In this document: positions 36,196 through 48,668 of the stretch, in pieces | Position numbering within the stretch: position 1 is the stretch's first letter | How the letters are laid out: every line of letters begins with the position of its first letter | NCBI RefSeq assembly: GCF_023856365.1 | Contig: NC_064540.1 | Coordinates: 11,905,691-11,969,690 of the forward strand | Source of the DNA: Brienomyrus brachyistius | Taxonomy: Eukaryota; Chordata; Actinopteri; Osteoglossiformes; Mormyridae | Direction of reading: 5' to 3' | Length of the DNA stretch: 64,000 bases | The notes under the pieces: model-generated | What the model was told of the DNA's origin: nothing | The model's input: the letters and a program-made list of their open reading frames with translations, nothing else | The model's database searches: none | Position numbers and translations under genes: made by a program

Positions 36196-38150
36196 TACAG
36201 TGCAGATTTTCTCGATCGCTTAGACACTATTACCAAATTTATTAACTATCAATCCCAAACCACACCGCCATCCACCAAAATACAGACACATTTCCCAAAA
36301 CTATAAACACTATTCCTCTATTTTGACACATCATTCAGATTCATTTCACTTTTTGTGTAAAACTTTATACACAAATCCCTTCATGTACCATTGACTTATC
36401 TGTTCATTTAGAAAGCACAGGCTTCAACACCATTAACTCACGTCAGCACAACGAAACACATTTAGCACACAGTTCCCCGGGTGCAAACACTACTAGTGAG
36501 AATTGTTCTCACATCAGTCATAGCATTAGGATAGATAGGTAAAAGGACCAGGGCTCAGTCCACTTGTCTAGCAACAATGAAACGACCACCACACGAAGAA
36601 AGAGGAAGATGAAGAGGATACAGGAGGAGAGGTGGAAGAGGGTGAGGAAGAGCAAGAGCAAGGAGACAGATGGTCTCAAATGAGATCCGTGCTACTCTTG
36701 TTGATCATGTCCTTGTGCATGGAAAATCGAAGGCAGAAGCTGGTCAAAAAGTGCAACCAAATGCGAGCCACTTCACAGTTATCTCTATAATACGAACTTT
36801 CAGAGAGGAAAATAGGTAGGTCATTTACATACTGCTCTCTACTATAACTGTGGAATACCGTACACTGTTTATGTACAACACATGCATGTACTGTAGCTGT
36901 TGACTCTGTTGGACAGTACGCTGTCTGAAATGAATTGAATGCAGCATTTGACATAGTTACTGCATGTTCCTACATGTATTTATGTATGCTTTTACAGTTA
37001 CTGTGGTACTTGCAGTATTTTATTTTCTAGAATTGAGAGACGGCCTCCTGATGGAGGCAGAAGAAGCCTTTTTTCTGAAGAGCGAGAGAGAGCGATGGTC
37101 ATTATGGTTATAGCCAACAATTTACTTAAGGAAGACACAACAGAGCGTTTTTGTGGACCAACCTTGTGGACCAAGAAGGAGAAAGGGCAACAGCATCATG
37201 GACAGCGTGCCATTGTGGAAATCCATGGGCAGCAGGGAGGTAATGCGATCATGTGTGCAACCATAAGTAAATATGGCGTTTTCACACCACCATGCCATTC
37301 GGGGCCCTTACCACACAGCACAAATGTTGAATTTCCTAGATCAACTTTTTGAGAATGTTGACCGATGACAACAAAATGAAGTCAGAGTTGTCACGATACA
37401 TTGTGATTTGGGAAAATGTGAGTTAACACATAACACACCCAGTTTGTTCTTGCCAGCATATTCCCCATTTCTCAGCCCCCATAGAAGAATTCTTCTCGGC
37501 ATGGCGGTGGAAGGTTTATGACCGGAATCGATATGATGCAAGGAATCTTCTGTGGGCCATGGAGGAAACCTGTGGGATATCACTTTAGAGTCCATCCAAG
37601 GCTGGATAAGTCACAGCTGAGCATATTTCCCTTGCTGCCTTAGGAGAGAATATGTTTTGTGATGTGGATAAGCGTTTGTGGCCTGATCCAGCCCGCGGAC
37701 GTGAAGCTGATGAACAATGTCTGTAATGTACAGTTTTTGGCAGACATCATATTTGGCAGCTTCATATACATTTTTTTAGTTTTTGTTGTCATTTAAAAAC
37801 TTGTATTTTTTGTAACTTTTAGTTTTTACAGCATGATCCACACAAGGCCTGTAATGAGAGGTAGGTTTCCTTTGTGCACTGAAATTCCTCTAGATTCCTT
37901 GAATTGTTTAATGACAATATGTACTTTAGAGGGAGAAATATGCAAATCCCTTCCCTGCATAGTCTTATAAGAGAGAGTATATGCTATAGTTATGGCAGCA
38001 TGAATCACTTCTGGGTGAAGTATGAAGTGTTTTGGTGTTTGAAGTGCATTTTGTACGAAAGGTTAACTGATGTGTTTTGTAAATCTTACTGTGTGAAAAG
38101 TTTTGAGAGGACATAGAGACAAGCTTGAAAATGATTTGTTCTGTAATCTG
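36196..38150 (+). mobile_element. IS630/Tc1-superfamily transposon, element 2 (degraded)
   Basis: The left part begins TACAGTGCAGATTTTCTCGA and a transposase pseudogene follows at 36577-37726. No matching inverted repeat is found at the right, so the right end is lost and the 38150 boundary is approximate. It lies 43 bp from the solo LTR. Confidence 0.65.
36577..37726 (+). pseudogene. IS630-like transposase pseudogene, second copy
   Basis: Starts MKRPPHEERGR, then EIRATLVDHVLVHGKSKAEA and TVISIIRTFREENR. An intron follows (AG acceptor near 37030), then IERRPPDGGRRSLFSEERE, AIVEIHGQQGGNAIMCATIS and RHGGGRFMTG in shifted frames, and finally FCDVDKRLWPDPARG-like residues near 37655. It has the same exon layout as element 1 but a different N-terminus without the Pro-rich repeat. 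Stops and frameshifts inactivate it. Confidence 0.8.
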
Positions 38151-38164
38151 AATAACATTGTCAA

Positions 38165-38335
38165 CAACAACAATTTTTTTATTTACTTTTATTTAGCAAA
38201 AACTTATATTTAAAGTAACATTTAATTGAGAAAACAGGGTTAGCCAGTCCCTGAAGTAATTGGGGTTGAAGTCATTTGGCCGACCAGGGGATTTGAACTG
38301 GTGACCAATCACAGACACAGAGCCCTATTATATAT
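38165..38335. mobile_element. Fragment of a dispersed fish repeat
   Basis: TTTATTTAGCAAAAACTT followed by GCCAGTCCCTGAAGTAATTG and GGGGATTTGAACTGGTGACC. This order matches a common fish repeat that ends in a reversed tRNA-like B box. Boundaries approximate. Confidence 0.55.
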
Positions 38336-38439
38336 TGTTATTATTATTATTAGCAGATTCATATGGGATTTTTAGCCATGTAACACTGAAGTCAAGGCCC
38401 AGTCCCAGCATAAGAAAGCAGATCTCCTTTGGTTTAATA

Positions 38440-38633
38440 CAAGGGTGGGCAATGTTATCCAGAAAGGGTCGGTGTGTACGCAGCTTTTTGGGGTAACCTT
38501 TAGGTCAGCTTTTCAAACCCAGGTGTCAGGACTCTTCAGCCAATCAGTCCTCTAATTATTAATCTAATTTATGGAGTGGCAGCGAAAACCTGCATACACA
38601 GCGGCCCTTTCTGGATAACATTGCCCACCACTG
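38440..38633. mobile_element. hAT-like palindromic MITE
   Basis: Left arm CAAGGGTGGGCAATGTTATC pairs with right arm GATAACATTGCCCACCACTG. The flanks GTTTAATA and GTTTAAGG match at 6 of 8 positions, an aged 8-bp duplication. It has no ORF. Confidence 0.8.
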
Positions 38634-38746
38634 GTTTAAGGAGTAGCTGTAATTCATTCACTGAATTCCAAGTGAAGTGCCACAAATATTAGGATCCTCA
38701 TCTTCAGCAGTGCACATATTTTTCAGTTACATTTTACAGACTATTA

Positions 38747-38996
38747 CTGGGCAACACAGTGACTCAGCGGGTTGCATTGTTGTGTCACACCTCCTGGGTT
38801 GACGTTTTGAATCCTAGCACTGCTCTATCTGTGCACAGTGTGTATGTTTTCACGTATGTGGTTTTTCTATAGGTACCTCAGTTTTTACTTAAATGCAGTT
38901 AGATTTTATCTATAAAATAATTAATATTGTATGAGTGAGTGAGTGAGTGAGTGAGTGAGTGTGTGCCCTGTGATGCACTAGCATCCTAGCCAGTGT
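38747..38996 (+). mobile_element. Degraded tRNA-derived SINE, includes (GAGT)n
   Basis: The head CAACACAGTGACTCAGCGGG and TTTTGAATCCTAGCACTG look like mutated A and B boxes. The later GTGCCCTGTGATGCACTAGC matches the SINE body. A (GAGT)n run at 38933-38961 grew at the site where the young copies read GTGAGTGAATGG. Confidence 0.55.
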
Positions 38997-38999
38997 GTT

Positions 39000-39880
39000 C
39001 CCCAGCTGTAATGCACACATTTGCATAAATACTATGCAGTGGGGAAATCAGCAATGTTTAATCCTTCAATTGGATGAATATGGCCAAGAAGAGTAGTTCA
39101 AGCAAGACTGACCCAATAACAGAGCTTTTATAGGTATGAGTAAGTCCATTTATTATCACTATTCTCCATATGTCTAACATCCCATTATGAAGCATGCATA
39201 ATTAAAAGTTTATTTCCAAATATATTTTGGTATATTTGGTTAACACTTTATGAGGCATTCATTTTGTCATAAATTTGTTCATTTTAAATTTATATTTCAA
39301 TGTGTCTATTTTATGACAGTTCATGTCAGATAGGTTGCTCTTGAATATAACAGAATGTTATTGATGTTCAAAGCAAAAATAGAACTGAATTAAATTGCTG
39401 CAAGTTATACCTTTTGAATTTTTTGAGGTTTCATATTTAAAATGGTTTCATGTTGAAATTTGGTTGTGTAACGTTTCACGAGTGTAGAACAACTTTGAAA
39501 CATGATGAAATTGTAAACTCAAATAAATCATTAAGGAATTGTGTTATTTAATCATACATCGACTGTGTTAATAAAAATGCTGACCCTAGGAGCTGTGCAT
39601 AATATATTAAGCAAGTTATTAAGCCCTGCAACCTTTTTGACATTGTTAAACCCGCCAAGTCATGAATATTGACTATTTGATGGGCAAGAACCAGTATGTT
39701 TCAATTATCATAGATTTCCCTTTGGAACAAGCTAAGTTTCCCATCTTAACTCATTAGTAGTAGGTACAGATACTGTACGTTAAAAGCGCAAATTTGGTCG
39801 CGAATAGCGTTGGCTGCACGCGACCATTTGTAGTCTCGTGATATTTCGGTTGGCGGACAGCCCAATAAGTCCTTGCAGTA
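39000..39880. other. No gene recognised upstream of rbm39
   Basis: AT-rich intergenic DNA. It becomes less AT-rich from about 39780 as the rbm39 promoter is approached. Confidence 0.4.
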
Positions 39881-39889
39881 GAGATAAGG

Positions 39890-40221
39890 AGACCCCGTGT
39901 AGGTTAGTTACGGGCGCCATTTTGAGGGACCCGTAGGAGCGTCCAGTCGTCGTTTCATTTAAAGGGAGCTCTTAGTGAGCGTCACTATATATGTTATTAT
40001 CATCTAGTGCGTAATTCGAATAAACGAGCCAGTACACCCGATATCGTTGGTAGGAATTGTGTTGGTTCTATTACTGTTTTGTGAACTATACAATTTGTAA
40101 ACAAAGCGAGCGAAAGAATAACGACCGGAGGTCAAACGAGGCCTAGCTACCAAGTAAAGGGGAAACAACGATCGTTTGGGACTCTCTTCAAAGCAGAACC
40201 ACTGCATCGGGGAGATATAAG
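39890..40221 (+). promoter_or_regulatory. rbm39: rbm39 promoter and non-coding first exon, with YY1-like site
   Basis: GC content and CpG rise at 39780-40150. CGCCATTTT at 39915-39923 is a reverse-strand YY1 core (AAAATGGCG), commonly placed just downstream of the start site of housekeeping genes. A good donor (AAG then GTAATA) at 40222 would end exon 1. The transcription start is not fixed by sequence alone. Confidence 0.6.
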
Positions 40222-41205
40222 GTAATAATCTATACATGTGATACTTGGTAACACTAGTTGTATTTTATTTGGTTGTTTGAAATGGAAAAAATATCTGTTT
40301 TGGTTACGAAATACTCGTGTACACATTGCTCCGCTGTTGCCGTTCTCTGTATAATGAAAACGGGCAGTTTTGCCGTCGCCATAACTTGTTTATCCTACTA
40401 GCTATTTGATTTATATGAAGCCATGTCAGATTGCGCAAGCAAATCGTAAGGTAACAGGTAGTGTCAACTAAATACGATATAAGAAGAAATAGAGGATAAT
40501 TAACAGGTTTCGATTGCTACACCGAATTACCCCTAAGCTAATGTATGCTGTTCTGATGTCGCTGTGTTTTCCAAACGGTGTCTTGCCTAACCACTACCTA
40601 ATATCTCGTAATGCAGAGTAGTCGATGTCCAGGCGGGACCCTGTCTTTTACTTGTTTTTTTCAAACAGGGTCTTAGCCGCCTAAAATACAGCTCCAAGAT
40701 TTAAGTGTGTTAAATCATACGGCGGTCTACAAATCTAATGAAATTGTGGATGTGATCTCGTGGACTTGATCGAACGAGATCAGTATTGGTTAGATTCCTA
40801 TTGAAATGGCATGAAAAGGGGTCTTTACCTAGTGGTATGTTTATTGTATTTATAGATTATAGCGTTGCGTTTTTTTTATTCATTTGCGATATGCCTCGAT
40901 ATTTTGGCGTAACAGTTGGTATGCTGGAGCTGTGTGTTCAGTGTGCATCTCGCAACACCGCTGACACATTGGGTTTGTCTGCTGTTCTGTTGAAGCTGCA
41001 CAACACATTTGCCTGTCAAACACCACCTGCTTTGCAAAATAACGAGCTAGATCAGGGTAAACAACACTTATGGTCAGATCTGAATCGTTTGGAATGTGCT
41101 TTAGGTGGCTTCCTTTGAATCACACCTCATTATTACAGATGCGGAATCTAAAGAGCTCAGTTTTTAATTGAACGTTTTTTATTATTATTATTTTTTTACT
41201 TGTAG

Positions 41206-41261
41206 GAAACTGTCTGCATCCAATTCGTAACCGGAGTAGTCATCATAATATACTACACATG
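41206..41261 (+). other. rbm39: rbm39 second 5' UTR exon, ending in ATG
   Basis: Bounded by acceptor TTACTTGTAG and donor GTAAGA at 41262. It ends in ACATG, so joining to the next exon gives ATG GGT GAC TCC AAC ATG GCA GAC, in frame with the canonical start. The region 40222-41205 is intron with only a chance ORF. Confidence 0.6.
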
Positions 41262-41694
41262 GTAAGAATCCATTTGAGGTTTATATACAGTTAATTGTAG
41301 TCACTTGTATTGTCAGCTATTTTGGCAGTACTGCTACATTCTTAAATGCATGAAATTTCGAATTTCACTGTGTGCTGGTTTAAACGTTAATGAGTCATCT
41401 TTCTTGAATCTTCAAAAGTTTCTTTTCAATATAACACCTACAAAAAGGACAAAAACTTGGCATAAAGCTTTGCTTATACTGGTGATTACTACTGAGTCAC
41501 ATTGCATATCACCCAGATTAAGCCTCTTATTAGCTGGCTTTTTGGACGTTAAGATGCCTTGCCCTGCCTGCCTGCCTGTAATACTTTACAAATGAGCAAG
41601 TTCATGTGGCAGAGACAATTAACTAAATGACCATAAGTTTTGGATTCTTTTGAAGCTGATTATTTAATTTTCTTTGTCCTAGGGTGACTCCAAC

Positions 41695-44600
41695 ATGGCA
41701 GACGATTTTGATATCGAAGCTATGCTTGAAGCACCTTATAAAAAGGTGAGTGGATTTGATTTTGGCAGAGCTGAATCTGCTGGTCTATTACAAGCTACTT
41801 TCCCCAGACCCTTTATTTGTGGAAAACTTGTTGTTGTTATGTGATGCAGTAGTTTCAATTCAGAGTTATGAATAAATGCCCGTCTATCTCTTTTTGTAGA
41901 CTTGCCTAACGATATCTCACCTCTACTCCCATGAATTCCAGTGTGAACTTTCAAAGTAAGGTAGTAATTGCGCAATGTATTGATGTACTGTGGTCCCCTA
42001 GGTAAACAAAAAAAAAACTCGTCTTTGAACGTCCAAGCACCTGTTTGGTTGAAGTAAGGTGAATACAGAAGATGACAGGCACATTAAAAGACGTGCTTCG
42101 GAGACAGTATTCAAATTTTTACATAGTAGATCTTACCCTGTTCTCTAGCCTTCCAGTGTGTTGGTAAACTTTTTTTGCACAATTACAGTTGCATAATTTC
42201 ATTGGGTATGGTGGTCCCAACAGTATACGACTGCATTATTTGTATGCATGCAATTAGTTTTGCAGTTGAGTTGCCAGAGTGCATCTTTGTTTCATATTGT
42301 TGTGTATTGTACTTGAAACTAGTGAGTGCAGTAAGCGGTACATTTGGTCATGCCGTCTCTGTCAGAAGTGACCAGGGCCCCCAAGAATATTAAAATGTGA
42401 ATACTGTCTCTCTCTGTCCTTGATCCGTCCTCCAGTGATGGTTTTAAATAGTTCTGAACATAAGGTAAATCAGCATCTTAGTTTTTGCATGTGTTTTTAG
42501 CAGTTTTTTTTTCTCACCCACAAGTTAGTGCTTTTTTTTTTTTAATATATATATATATATGGTTTTTGGGTATTGGAAATATCATTCACATTTCTCGTCC
42601 ATCATGTCAGTATTTCCCAACCCAGTCCTTGGCGACCTGTGAACAGTCCACGTTTTTGCTCCCTCCCAGCTCTTTGCCAGACAGTTCTCATTTTTGGTGT
42701 GCCACAGTGGTTCTAAGTCCTGTTCCTGGTGCTCCCCTGCCATAATGTTTTCATTCGAATCCCGCCTTAATTAGGCTCATATGGTCCTTCATAGACTGAT
42801 AATGAATGTAGCAGATTGAAAGCTATGTAGGTTAGAATGAAAACATTCTGGTGGAATGGGGGGTGCCAGGAACAGGATTGAGAACCATTGCTTTACCAGG
42901 AGCTGGGGGGAGCCTAAACATGGACTGTGCAGGTCCCCAAGGACTGGATTGGGAAACGCTGTATTATGTAAATCCTTTACAAAGGGGTCTAGATTTCCCG
43001 TTTTAAAGTGGCAAACATGGGTCATCTCCATGCTGCTGGATACCAGCTAGGGACTTTCATGAGGTTTGCTGGTGGATTTATTTTTTTCTTTTTAATTTCT
43101 TGGGAGTCGACATTACTAAGCAGTGTGAATCCCTGTTTGCTTCAGGGCGAGATGTGTGACAGAGGTGGCATCGAGCTCTTACAGTCCACGAACGAAAATG
43201 GGTGAAGATCACTGGAATGGCATCCACCACAGGAACTCGATTAGTGGCTGTCGGCTAGCATGGCCACATTGGTCTTAGGCAAAGATAGCCTTGGTACTGA
43301 TCAGAAGGGGTTGCTGACCAAATACTGACTAAACATGGCTTTCTTTGGTAGCATACCAGATTCTGTTTAATCACTGTTAGATCATGACTGTTGGATGAAT
43401 TTAACTTGTTACAAATGTATTAAGAAGAAAAGGGGAAACATGAGCAAAGTGGTTAAAAAGGACCCAACTTTAGAAGTTTGTCCAAGTTTATAGCCTTGTT
43501 TGAATATTTTTAAATGATTGTTTTTGTATTTTCTCTTCCCATTCCCCCTTTACCCTGACGACTTGAAATGTTACCTCTTCGTCCTCATGATGTTCTTCTA
43601 TCGACCCTGCTTAGGATGAGATCAAGTCCAGTAGTGCCAATGGCCATGAAGAGCGTAGTAAGAAGTAAGTCTATATTGTGAGCTGCAGTTTAAGCTGCCT
43701 GCCGAGTGTCTGTCTCCGGCTTCTGTCACGGTGACGTTGTCTTCCACAGGAAAAAGCGGAGTAGGAGTCGCAGTCGAAGCCGCGACAAACGGAGAAGCAA
43801 GAGTCGTGATCATAAAAAAAGTCGAGAGCAAAAACGCAGCCGAAGTCGCGAGCGAAAGCGCAGCCGCAGCCGTGAAAGACGGCGCAGTCGCTCGCGGAGT
43901 CGGGAGCGTGGCGGCCGATACAGAGCCCGCAGGAGCCCCTTGTATGTATTGTTGCGCTCGCGTCGCATTACTTCCCATCCTGTATTACTGTCCAACTTGT
44001 GATGGCTGCCGGGACTGTCTGAGAACTTGCTGGAAATATGGGTTTAGGTCTACCTGATGTATTTTTTGCCCTTAATTGCTGCCTAAAGTTGTCAGCAGAA
44101 TGATAAACCGACTTCTGTCTTTATCCCCCCATGCGCAAGCTGGATACTTCAAAGTATAAATGGGTTTACAGAGGTGGGAAATAGTGGTTATTGATTAAGA
44201 ATCTGACTTTCTAACAGGAAGGTTGTCATCAAAACAGAGGTTTGCAGGTCGCTTAAGTATTGTAATGCGTATGTTTTTTGCATGGAAGCTGCTGTGGGTT
44301 AGTGTTTTATCTGAACGACTGAAATGGGCAGTTTGGAAAAGCTTACAGCTTGGACTCATGTGACGGGCAAGAGCTCGTGATTCTTGGTCACGCTGGCCTT
44401 TAGTAGATGAATTCTAGCCGTAGGTACTGAGATGAACCTTGTTTTTAATTGCAGTGCGGGGCCAAAATTTAACGGTGGTTCCAGGGGGAAGATTGGCCCA
44501 CCACCTGCCATCAAACTAAGGTTTTTATTATACCATCTTTCTGACATTCGTGTGGGTAGCTCCTTGTTTGGGCATTTGACGCGCGGTCAGTGTGGCGCTC

Positions 44601-47600
44601 TGCATAACATAGGTGCTGGCTTTTCACAGCCGGAGACGTTCCAGGAGCAGAAGTCCCTTCAGGAAAGATAAGAGTCCAATACGGTAAGTGCTTTGCAGCA
44701 ATACCCGTAGTTATTGTCCCACAATTGAGTTAGCAATAGAGCAGCTAACGCTAAGTTGCGACTGGTTTTGCCTCATTGCTTTGTGTTTCTTATCTTAAAG
44801 GGAGCCAATTGACAACCTCACTCCAGAAGAGAGGGATGCACGCACAGTTTTCTGCATGCAGCTGGCTGCACGGATTAGACCTCGTGACCTGGAGGAGTTC
44901 TTCTCTGCTGTTGGGAAGGTCAGTGACATAAACATTAATTTATCAGCAAACATTAGGCATCTAATGTCATAAGTTAAAAAGCTTTGCATTACTTCATTTG
45001 CTTTGCGTCACTGCATGTTGTTGCGCTCGTAGGTAAGTGTAGCTATTAGCGGTTTCACTTTAATTTCTTGGCTGTGTGTGTGGTATATGGTAAAGTGTGG
45101 TGAGGAATGCTTTTATCCCTGTAAAAATCTTACGACTGCTATCGCGGGTATTAATTGAAGTGAATGTGTTCTGATGTGTGACACGTCCAGCCATTAATGG
45201 CAGAGAAAATGGCCCTACATTTAGAATCCCGTGACTAGTAAACTGAAACTTTCAAAACATAAATTTGGTTACTTTTGTAAATTTTGCTCTGATCTGTCCC
45301 TGTCTCAGCTGCTTTGGAACTTTTTATTGCAGAACTCATACCACTAATGTATATCTAATGTATGAGCTTAATACCAATTACTTGGGATAATGTATTCCTG
45401 TTCCAAGGTTTGGTTTCTCCTGCCACAGATTTGTTAGTTCTGGACTGATTTATTTCTGTAGGGTGTGACGAGTTTTTTTTTTTTTGGATAGACTCTATGC
45501 AAGGCTTACAAGAGCTATACCATTTTAACAATGCAGTTAGCTCGTGATAATTAAATGTAATATTAAATGTGTGGCTGTATTGCTTCTTGACCACTCGTAT
45601 GCCTAGACACTTGCTTAATTCTCTTATAGGTGAGAGATGTGAGGATGATTTCTGACCGCAACTCCAGAAGATCAAAGGGGATTGCTTATATTGAATTTGT
45701 TGAAGCTAATTCTGTACCTCTGGCGATTGGTCTGACTGGCCAGAAGCTTCTGGGGGTGCCTATTATTGTGCAGGCATCACAGGTAAGACCTGTTCTCATT
45801 TGATCCATTTCAGGAAAATGTGCAGGAGGATGCTGACTGCGAGATGAGCTTTTCTCAATCTGATTTTCTTTCCACAATTAAACCCAAAAGGCTGAGAAGA
45901 ATCGTGCTGCTGCGATGTCCAACAACCTGCAGAAGGGTAACGCCGGGCCCATGAGGCTTTATGTGGGCTCCTTGCATTTCAATATCACAGAGGACATGCT
46001 GCGGGGGATCTTCGAGCCTTTTGGTCGGGTATGCAACTTTTTGCTAAAGGAATAACGGCACGGCTCATTTTAAAGCTCATGTTGGTGCATTTCTAAGATG
46101 GTCTTCATTTCACCAGATTGAGAGCATCCAGCTGATGATGGACAGTGAAACTGGAAGATCCAAGGGATATGGATTTATCACTGTGAGTGGAATCGCGGTG
46201 CTGCTTTGAGGCTCTTTGTGGCATCAGAGATTCTGAGCTGTTTCTATTCTGTACAGTTTGCAGATGCTGAATGTGCTAAAAAGGCTCTGGAACAGTTGAA
46301 TGGCTTTGAGTTGGCTGGCCGACCAATGAAAGTGGGTCATGTGACTGAACGTACTGATGCGTCAACTGCCAGCTCTTTCCTGGACAGTGATGAGCTTGAG
46401 AGAACTGGTATCGACCTGGGAACCACTGGGCGCCTGCAGCTGATGGCCAGACTGGCTGAAGGTAAACATAGAGTATAGTCTATAGCGGTTGCATGTCGCT
46501 TTGAGGTAGATCCGTCATTGTTAATGGTTCTAGTGTGATCATTCCCTTTTGCATCAATATGGCATTTGATAATTTATGTAATTTCTGTGGGACCTATTCT
46601 GGTGTCTCAGGTACAGGCTTACAGATTCCTCCAGCTGCCCAACAGGCCCTGCAGATGAGTGGCTCTATTCCATTTGGTGCCATGGCGTCTGTATCTGGTA
46701 AATGCTTATCATGCATGTTGCAGTTTTACTGGACTAAATCACAGATGACAAACACCCATACTGTTCTTGTTCACTTTGGTCGCGGCTGGTCAGTAACTGT
46801 AAATTTGGGCTCTGAGAAGGCCCAATCTGGAGATTAGAATTGCCATCCTGGCAGAAGCAGCAATGGTGATGTATTGAATCTGCCCCACATGCCTGGTATT
46901 TGCTTTCATGTCCCCGCCCCCCTCCTTATTGAAGCGCTGTAGCAGAGCCTTCATTTCAGCCGTGCATGTTTAATTGATGGACAGTCTCATTTGTTGTATG
47001 CTGTAATACCATCTTTAGTTCCATCCCATCCAAGTCTTCTACTGGGCTAAGTGAGCTTTAATTTTTTTCTTCTGGTCCTTAGATTTGCAAGCAAGGTTGA
47101 CTCAACCCACTGAAGGTGAATGGATTTAAATATCTAATGCATAAAACTGCTTTTTTGAGGGATAGAAATTGTGGTCACCCTTTATCATTCTCCCTTTTAT
47201 TGCTTGTGTGAAGATTTGGTACTGCAGCCAAACTGAATTTTGGTATGTTGTGAAGTTAGATGCAGAAATCTGGTTAATGTGTTACTTAACATGCACTCTT
47301 GGCGCTGGGTGGTGGACCTTACTGTGCCTGTCTGCCTTGGACATCCACTCGATACTGAAAAGGAGACTGTTCCTTATCCTTTACAGCTGCGATCAACCCG
47401 ACACTGAACCTAAACCTGAACCTGAATGTGAACACCGCTCTGAACCTGCCAACACAGCCACTGGCCACGCAGTGCTTCCAGCTTTCCAACATGTTCAACC
47501 CTCAGTCGTACGTATCCTGGCTTTTTCTATTCTCTCTCTAATCACAGGTGATATGGCCACCCTGTAGTTGATTTTCATATCACAGCTGTAGTCAGTTGTG

Positions 47601-48393
47601 GGCTCAAGTTGCGGATCCAGTTGTACATGATTTACAAAGTAAATTTAATGGTTGAGTGATTGATTGAACTGTAGTGACTTATGGGAGTCATTCTGAACTA
47701 GATTTGCTTATTTTGTCAGCAATTCATGTTCTGTATGAGAACATTTTCTGTTTCTGGAAAGGTGTGTTACTTTAGCTTCAGATTATTAGTTGATATCAAC
47801 CATGGTAATTTGAGCCAAGTGAAATGACTCCTTTGTTGGGCTGTGTGGTAACTTAGCCCTGCATTGATTGGGTAGTTATAGTGTGTGTATTGGAAATGTG
47901 TGTGGAAGTTGGAGCTTGATCATCTTGCTTTACAGTGAAGATGAACCAGGGTGGGACATTGAAATTCAAGATGATGTCATTGAAGAATGCAACAAACATG
48001 GCGGGGTTGTACATGTATATGTTGACAAGAATTCATCTCAAGTAAGTGTCCAGTTAGCTTTTAGTGGTACACCCTGCTGCTGCTTGTGTGTGTTGCATAT
48101 ATACAGAGTGTCCTGTTTTTCAGGGTAACGTGTATGTGAAATGCCCCACCATCCCCGCTGCCATGGCGGCTGTGAATGCTTTACACGGCAGATGGTTTGC
48201 AGGTATGTTCCAGTTTGTGCTGTCAATAATTGTTTAATGTTGACTGCAGTAATGCTATTGGTTGATCTGATTTACCTCCATTCCTTTCACAGGAAATATG
48301 ATCACGGCAGCCTATGTTCCGCTGCCAACCTACCACAATCTCTTCCCAGACTCTGTGGTGGCTACTCAGCTCCTGATGCCGGCTCGGCGATGA
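41695..48393 (+). CDS. rbm39: RBM39 (CAPER), RNA-binding splicing factor, 16 coding exons
   Basis: Coding exons: 41695-41745, 43615-43664, 43750-43941, 44455-44520, 44630-44683, 44801-44918, 45630-45782, 45891-46028, 46117-46182, 46257-46461, 46611-46697, 47083-47115, 47387-47507, 47936-48041, 48124-48202, 48293-48393. All phases agree; 1620 nt, 539 aa (human 530). Starts MADDFDIEAMLEAPYKK. An Arg/Ser domain spans residues about 35-130. RRM1 is at about 152-228, RRM2 at about 249-327 (RLYVGSLHF, GYGFITF), and the C-terminal U2AF-homology RRM at about 455-525 contains the R-x-F motif in GRWFAG. Ends LLMPARR. RBM39 is a nuclear U2AF-like factor in 3' splice-site choice and a coactivator of AP-1 and oestrogen receptor. 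Odd points: the 66-nt exon at 44455-44520 has a weak donor (AG then GTTTTT) and could be skipped in frame; a 33-nt microexon at 47083; and a Leu-Asn-rich stretch in the exon at 47387. Whether this is the a or b fish copy is unknown. Confidence 0.97.
42608..42961. mobile_element. Nested hAT-like palindromic MITEs in rbm39 intron
   Basis: Outer arms: CAGTATTTCCCAACCCAGTC at 42608 and its partner GACTGGATTGGGAAACGCTG ending 42961; flanks CATCATGT and TATTATGT (6 of 8). Inner arms: CAGTGGTTCTAAGTCCTG at 42705 and CAGGATTGAGAACCATTG ending 42890. One palindrome sits inside the other. Confidence 0.8.
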
Positions 48394-48668
48394 TTTGGCA
48401 AAGTGAGCCGTTGTTTGTACTGTATATAAATATACCCCCATCCTTTTTTCGACAGTTGGGCTTTTACTGAGCTTGGATCAGCTTTCAAGTTCTGAGTAGC
48501 AAATAATGGCAATTTTTCTCCATAGTTTCTTACTAACAGGAGAATTTTGGCCTTCCTTTCCCACTCAGCCTGTGTCCTGTTTTGTGGAGATTTTCTAATT
48601 TTTGGCAGAAGCCAGGCTTAATTTGCAACTACATCAAAGATAAACATTGTGAGGTTTTGACTTGTATA

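Noticed and set aside
40786..41118. 110-codon ORF in rbm39 intron 1
   Set aside because: Between two clear 5' UTR exons, no splice or homology support.
43731..44057. Alternative-frame ORF over the RS-domain exon
   Set aside because: Shadow of the Arg/Ser coding repeat of rbm39; the phase-consistent frame is the RS one.
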